A stretch of DNA of 64,000 bases from CAHJXG01 sp965277495 (GTDB lineage: Bacteria > Pseudomonadota > Alphaproteobacteria > Acetobacterales > Acetobacteraceae). Numbering within the stretch: position 1 is the first letter of the stretch; each line of letters starts with the position of its first letter. The stretch covers positions 4,278,001 to 4,342,000 of the forward strand of contig OZ255824.1 in the NCBI GenBank assembly GCA_965277495.1, read 5' to 3'. A program made the translations under genes and the position numbers. Below are positions 60,309 to 64,000 of this stretch, in pieces. The notes under the pieces were generated by a model that saw only the letters and a program-made list of their open reading frames with translations, searched no databases and was not told where the DNA came from.

Positions 60309-61475
60309 CTAGGCTTCGCCGTCGCCGGCACGCTTATAGGGCGATAGCTCAGCCAACGCATCCATATCGGCCTGCACCGCCGGGCGCTCCTGCTCAAGGA
60401 ATCCGGCCACGGCGCGGCGCAACCCAGTATGGGCAATCCAATGCGCGGAATAGGTCGGACGCGGCATGTAGCCACGCTGGATCTTGTGCTCGCCCTGGGC
60501 GCCGGCTTCGACACGCCGCAGGCCGTGCTCGATGGCGAATTCAATCGCGCGATAGTAGCACAGCTCGAAATGCAGGAACGGCCAGTCGCCACGGCAGCCC
60601 CAGTTGCGGCCATACAGCGCCTCGTCGCCCACCATGTTCAGCGCGCCGGCAACCGCCACGCCGTCATGTTCGGCCATCATCAGCACCGTGCGGTCGCCCA
60701 AGCGCTCGGACAGCATCGGGAAGAACTTGCGCGTCAAGTAGGCGCTGCCCCACTTGCGGTCGACGGTCGAGGTGTAGAACTTGTAAAAAGCATCCCAATG
60801 CTTCGGCTTGATCTCGTGTCCGCGCAGCGCCAGGAAATGCAGCCCGGCGGCGTTGGCATCACGCCGTTCCCGCTTGATCGACTTGCGCTTGCGGGAGTTC
60901 AGCGCCGCCAGGAAATCGTCGAATGTCGCATAGCCCGCATTTTCCCAGTGAAACTGCGTGCCAAGGCGCTGCAGCCAACCGGCACGGCCCAGCGCCTCCC
61001 AATCGGACGCAGTGCAGAATGTCGCGTGCACGGACGATAGGTTCAGCTCCTGGCAGGCCTGCGCCAATGCCTGCCCCAACGCCTCGACGCCGATGCCTTC
61101 GCGCGCCAGCAGCCGCGGGCCGGGCACCGGGCTGAACGGCACCGCGACCTGCAGCTTCGGGTAATAGCTGCCGCCGCCGCGCTCGAACGCATTGGCCCAG
61201 CCATGGTCGAACACATACTCGCCGTAGCTGTGCGACTTCGCATACATCGGCGCCACCGCGACGACGTGGTCGCCGTCCCGCAGCGCCGCGTGCTGCGGCA
61301 TCCAGCCGGTGCGCGCGTTGGCGGACCCGCTGTCCTCCAGCGCACTCAGGAACGCATGACTCACGAACGGATTGCCCGGCCCGGCGCAGGCGTCCCACTC
61401 CGCCGCGGGAATTTCGGCGACATGCGGATGCAGCGTCAGCGTGAGCGTGGCGAGTTTGGCGGGCATAGCCGGCAT
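60309..61475 (-). CDS. FemAB-like/GNAT-type acyltransferase protein (COG3146, DUF482)
   Basis: A 388-residue protein. WDACAGPGNPFVSHAFLSAL, PMYAKSHSYGEYVFDHGWA, YYPKLQVAVPFSPVPGPRLL, NSRKRKSIKRERR and VEAGAQGEHKIQRGYMP are characteristic of COG3146 (PF04339), an uncharacterised acetyltransferase-like family sometimes called peptidogalycan biosynthesis proteins. It may add an amino acid or acyl group to a cell-envelope compound. The start at 61475 leaves 30 bases after ridA, suggesting co-transcription. Confidence 0.87.
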   Translation of the reverse strand: MPAMPAKLATLTLTLHPHVAEIPAAEWDACAGPGNPFVSHAFLSALEDSGSANARTGWMPQHAALRDGDHVVAVAPMYAKSHSYGEYVFDHGWANAFERGGGSYYPKLQVAVPFSPVPGPRLLAREGIGVEALGQALAQACQELNLSSVHATFCTASDWEALGRAGWLQRLGTQFHWENAGYATFDDFLAALNSRKRKSIKRERRDANAAGLHFLALRGHEIKPKHWDAFYKFYTSTVDRKWGSAYLTRKFFPMLSERLGDRTVLMMAEHDGVAVAGALNMVGDEALYGRNWGCRGDWPFLHFELCYYRAIEFAIEHGLRRVEAGAQGEHKIQRGYMPRPTYSAHWIAHTGLRRAVAGFLEQERPAVQADMDALAELSPYKRAGDGEA

Positions 61476-61504
61476 ATGGCGCGGGCGTCTCCAGGGGAAA
61501 CCCT

Positions 61505-61969
61505 TCACGCGATTTCGAACATGCCCTCGACCTCAACGGCGGCGTCGAGCGGCAGGGCAGGGACGCCGATGGTGCTGCGGGCATGACGCCCGGCCTCGCC
61601 GAACACCGCGACGGCCAGGTCCGACGCGCCGTTCATCACCGCGGCATGCTGGGTGAAGCCCGGCGGCGACGCGATGAAGCCGCCGAGCCGGACCACGCGC
61701 CGGACCCGGCCCAAATCGCCGCCGCACGCGCCGCGCAGGTGCGCTAGCAGATTGATGAAGCATAGCCGGGCGGCGCGCTGGCCCTGCTCGACGCTCACAC
61801 CCTCGCCGACCTTGCCGGCGACAACGACAACGCCGCCTTCTGCGGGAAGCTGGCCGGATATGATGACGAGGCTCCCGGTGATGACGTACGGCACGTAGTT
61901 GGCGACCGGCGCCATGGGCGTGGGCAAAACGATGCCGAGTTCAGCGAGCTTTTCGTCGATCGGGTTCAT
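61505..61969 (-). CDS. RidA family protein
   Basis: A 154-residue homotrimeric protein of the YjgF/UK114 type. YVPYVITGSLVIISGQLPAE, RAARLCFINLLAHLRGACGG and RVRRVVRLGGFIASPPGFTQ contain the substrate-binding Arg and Gly residues. RidA hydrolyses reactive enamine or imine intermediates from PLP enzymes. The extra 20 N-terminal residues (MNPIDEKLAELGIVLPTPMA) are typical of the longer subfamily. Confidence 0.9.
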   Translation of the reverse strand: MNPIDEKLAELGIVLPTPMAPVANYVPYVITGSLVIISGQLPAEGGVVVVAGKVGEGVSVEQGQRAARLCFINLLAHLRGACGGDLGRVRRVVRLGGFIASPPGFTQHAAVMNGASDLAVAVFGEAGRHARSTIGVPALPLDAAVEVEGMFEIA

Positions 61970-61979
61970 CGCGGCCCTC

Positions 61980-63467
61980 TCAACCATTGGCGACGAGGCG
62001 CAGCCCTGGGCGGCGCGAGCGTGGCTGGGCGGGCAGGTCCATCGGCAGCAGCGGCGAACCCGTGGCGCCATCGTCGGAAACGGCGTCGGGCACGCCCTCC
62101 GGCACATCGCAGCGTCCGAGATAAGCCACGGCCAGATTACGGAATACGTAATCGAGGATCGAGGTCGCGTGGCCGACATCCGGGTCCCCCTCGACCCGGC
62201 CGGCGGGACCGAACCGGGTCAGGGTGAAGGCGTCCACATAATCCTGCAACGCCACGCCATGCTGCAGGCCGAGGCTCACGGCGGCCGTCACGCTGTCCAT
62301 CATGCCGCGCAACGCCGCGCCCTCCCGCGGCAGGGCGACGTGGACCTCGCCCAAGGTGCCGTCGGCATATTCGCCGGTCCGCACGTAGACGCGGTGCCCG
62401 CCGACCGCGGCCTTTTGCGTATAGCCGCGGCGGCGGGCCGGCAGCTCGCGCCGATGCGGCGGCTGCGACGGTACTACGCCGGCCACCGGGCGGGGCGGCA
62501 TGGCGTGGAAATAGGGGGCGACCGCATCGTGCATCGCCTGGTGCGCCGCGAGGCCGGCGGGAGCGAGCACCGGGTCGCCCGACAACAGCCGGGCCAGCGC
62601 CGCCTCCGCGGTCATGCCCTGGGCCGCAAGCCGGGCCAGCGCCGCACGGGTCAGCGTGCCGTCGGGCCCGACGGGTGAGAAGCTCGGCGCGATGCCGCCA
62701 GTGTCAGCGCCGAGCAGGGCATCGGCCGGACCGGGCGACAGGATGGCGGTGCACGGCACGCTGGACGAACCACGCAGTGCCGACGCCCGTGCATCGAATG
62801 CGGCTGCGGCCAATGCCGGTACGGCGGCCTGGGGCGGCGGCATCGGCCAGGTGGGCAGGCGGGACAGCAGATCCGGCTGGTCGCCGGCGAAGGCGAGGTC
62901 GGCCGTGGCGCGCAACAACGCGGCGATGCAGCGCGCAACGTCGCGTGCGTCCGGGCTGTCGTATTCGAGATCAAGCAGTGCCAGCAGCCCATCGAGATCG
63001 GTGATCCCGATAGCGAAGCGGGGGGCGTAATGCGATGCCCCGGGCGCACTGAGCCGCAACGCGGTCGCGGCGGTGGCAACCGCGTCGGTGAACGCCGCCG
63101 TGTCGAAGCCATGCGCGCCATCGTGGAACGCGGGCAAATTCAGCACGAAGCCCGGCGGCGCGCCGACGCTGCCATGCCATACCGGCGCGGTCGGCGCGGC
63201 CTGGCGGTGCAGCAGCATCGCGTGCAGGCGGTCGGCCAGCGCGGCGTCCCCAGCTTCCCGCGCGCGGTTGGCCACGGGGCGTATCCAGCTATCGGCGGCG
63301 CGCGGCAGGGTGACGCGGCCCTCGCCGGGCGCCAGGGCGGCAAGCGCGCTGGCGGCGCGGTCATCCCATGCGGCCGGAAGGCTCAAGGCGCGCGCCGGGG
63401 CGTCCGGATCGGCGCCAGCAGCCGTGTCGCGCATACGCACGCCGCGCCAAACCCGAGTGTTCTTCAT
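61980..63467 (-). CDS. NrdJ-derived TSCPD-domain protein (degenerate class II ribonucleotide reductase paralogue)
   Basis: A 495-residue protein. Residues about 345-455 match the C-terminal TSCPD domain of B12-dependent ribonucleotide reductase: RRGYTQKAAVGGHRVYVRTG, GTLGEVHVALPREGAALRGM and VDAFTLTRFGPAGRVEGDPD with ATSILDYVFRNLAVAYLGR. The region LLGADTGGIAPSFSPVGP corresponds to the CDTTGIEP stretch of NrdJ, with the Cys changed to Ala. The active-site NxCxE block and most of the barrel are absent, and the protein is less than half the NrdJ length. N-terminal TRVWRGVRMRD fits the family start. A structural or regulatory role is inferred; enzymatic reduction is unlikely. Confidence 0.78.
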   Translation of the reverse strand: MKNTRVWRGVRMRDTAAGADPDAPARALSLPAAWDDRAASALAALAPGEGRVTLPRAADSWIRPVANRAREAGDAALADRLHAMLLHRQAAPTAPVWHGSVGAPPGFVLNLPAFHDGAHGFDTAAFTDAVATAATALRLSAPGASHYAPRFAIGITDLDGLLALLDLEYDSPDARDVARCIAALLRATADLAFAGDQPDLLSRLPTWPMPPPQAAVPALAAAAFDARASALRGSSSVPCTAILSPGPADALLGADTGGIAPSFSPVGPDGTLTRAALARLAAQGMTAEAALARLLSGDPVLAPAGLAAHQAMHDAVAPYFHAMPPRPVAGVVPSQPPHRRELPARRRGYTQKAAVGGHRVYVRTGEYADGTLGEVHVALPREGAALRGMMDSVTAAVSLGLQHGVALQDYVDAFTLTRFGPAGRVEGDPDVGHATSILDYVFRNLAVAYLGRCDVPEGVPDAVSDDGATGSPLLPMDLPAQPRSRRPGLRLVANG

Positions 63468-63591
63468 GCCGCGATGCCCATGGCCGGATGCTAAGGGGAG
63501 CGCCGTTGCGGGGGAAGCTGGAATCTTGATCTGACGGGCGTTCGGGGCAGGCATAGTGGACCGCGCTGGCCGGGTCGCCTATATCGTCCGC

Positions 63592-63945
63592 ATGACCATC
63601 GGCACCCGGATCTTCACCTATTTCCACGGTCGCCCCGTCGGCAGCGACACGGCCGGCAACCGTTATTACGAGGAAAAGCGCGCCCGGCCCGGCCTGCGGC
63701 TGCGCCGATGGGTGATGTATGCCGGCGAGGTCGACGCGAGCGAGGTGCCGGCCGAGTGGCACGCCTGGCTGCACTACACGACCGACGAACCGATACCGCT
63801 GGCGTCCCGCAAACCTTGGCAGAAGCCGCACCAGGCCAACCTGACGGGCACGCCGGGCAGCTATCGTCCACCGGGGCATGACTACCGCGGCGGGCATCGC
63901 GCGCCGGCCACTGGCGACTATGAATCATGGACGCCGGGCAGCTAG
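63592..63945 (+). CDS. NADH:ubiquinone oxidoreductase NDUFA12-type subunit
   Basis: A 117-residue homologue of the mitochondrial complex I accessory subunit NDUFA12 (B17.2). GRPVGSDTAGNRYYEEK, RRWVMYAGEVDASEVPAEWH and AWLHYTTDEPIP are diagnostic. The C-terminal GTPGSYRPPG and GDYESWTPG repeats are usual in alphaproteobacteria. It is divergent to the NrdJ-like gene. Confidence 0.92.
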   Translation: MTIGTRIFTYFHGRPVGSDTAGNRYYEEKRARPGLRLRRWVMYAGEVDASEVPAEWHAWLHYTTDEPIPLASRKPWQKPHQANLTGTPGSYRPPGHDYRGGHRAPATGDYESWTPGS

Positions 63946-63949
63946 GCGC

Positions 63950-64000
63950 ATGGCGGGATCGAAGCGGAGCGTCGCCGACCTGGTGGCGGGGGCGGCGGTG
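63950..64000 (+). CDS. Start of a further gene, possibly MlaD (truncated)
   Basis: An ATG four bases after the NDUFA12 stop opens 17 codons (MAGSKRSVADLVAGAAV) before the window ends. A short basic head leading into a hydrophobic helix fits the MlaD/MCE phospholipid-transport protein that commonly follows NDUFA12 in alphaproteobacteria. The evidence here is position and the start of a possible membrane segment only. Confidence 0.45.
   Translation, partial: MAGSKRSVADLVAGAAV

Overview
This is a GC-rich, densely packed chromosomal segment of an alphaproteobacterium, most likely of the Acetobacteraceae/Rhodospirillales branch. The evidence is an NDUFA12-type complex I accessory subunit gene, a purC-purS-purQ-purL-bolA-grxD block, a stand-alone fragment of a class II ribonucleotide reductase, and genes for C30 (apo)carotenoids of the staphyloxanthin type. 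The taxonomic call is inference from gene content. No rRNA operon, prophage, insertion sequence or CRISPR array was seen, and the only tRNA is tRNA-Val(CAC).

Layout. 1-4.9 kb: a truncated FAD oxidoreductase, a GT4/GT61 glycosyltransferase pair and rmuC. 4.9-5.8 kb: two small [2Fe-2S] thioredoxin-like proteins facing each other, plus a minus-strand mini-gene with an exceptionally strong Shine-Dalgarno. 5.8-12.7 kb: a C30 carotenoid cluster (crtN, crtP, acyltransferase, crtQ-like glycosyltransferase, DUF2141 protein, divergent aldehyde dehydrogenase), with a 23-codon coupled minicistron between crtN and crtP. 12.8-14.3 kb: an AT-richer restriction-modification pair (MT-A70 methyltransferase plus BglII/BstYI-like endonuclease). 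14.3-17.5 kb: an orphan Tat-type solute-binding protein, an M20 peptidase and tRNA-Val. 17.7-20.1 kb: an aromatic monooxygenase/SMP-30 pair. 20.5-26.3 kb: DUF3108, gph, glmU, gabD and gor. 26.3-27.1 kb: a Phd/VapC-type toxin-antitoxin module. 27.2-36 kb: a long plus-strand run (aroG, pncB, nadE, gltX, PNPOx-like, cysS, trmJ). 36.3-39.1 kb: rpsD with an unusual in-frame tandem repeat of its 3' end, prfC and an Lrp-type regulator. 39.2-40.8 kb: a PEP-CTERM protein and a TauD/TfdA dioxygenase. 40.9-49 kb: purine biosynthesis on the minus strand, with a Rap1a/Tai-like secreted protein lodged between purS and purQ. 49.1-53 kb: terC, radC, thioesterase, map and dacF. 53.5-56.3 kb: clpS-clpA. 56.4-64 kb: DUF427, an SDR, an exported EEP phosphatase, a DUF2075 helicase, a FemAB-like protein, RidA, the NrdJ remnant, NDUFA12 and the start of a further gene.

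How the genes work together. The carotenoid block contains the full tailoring set for a glycosylated, acylated C30 carotenoic acid: desaturation (CrtN), terminal oxidation (CrtP), aldehyde to acid (Ald), glycosylation (CrtQ-like) and acylation. The C30 precursor supply (HpnCDE or CrtM) is not in the window. The pur block carries most of the IMP pathway steps up to PurC, with PurB close upstream. PncB and NadE give NAD salvage. ClpS/ClpA form the N-degron unfoldase. BolA and Grx4 form an iron-sulfur trafficking pair. The most unusual items are the crtN/crtP minicistron that duplicates the crtN 3' end with only synonymous changes, the NrdJ-derived protein that lost its catalytic centre, the three-fold in-frame rpsD stop repeat, the extended Shine-Dalgarno mini-gene, and the R-M pairing.
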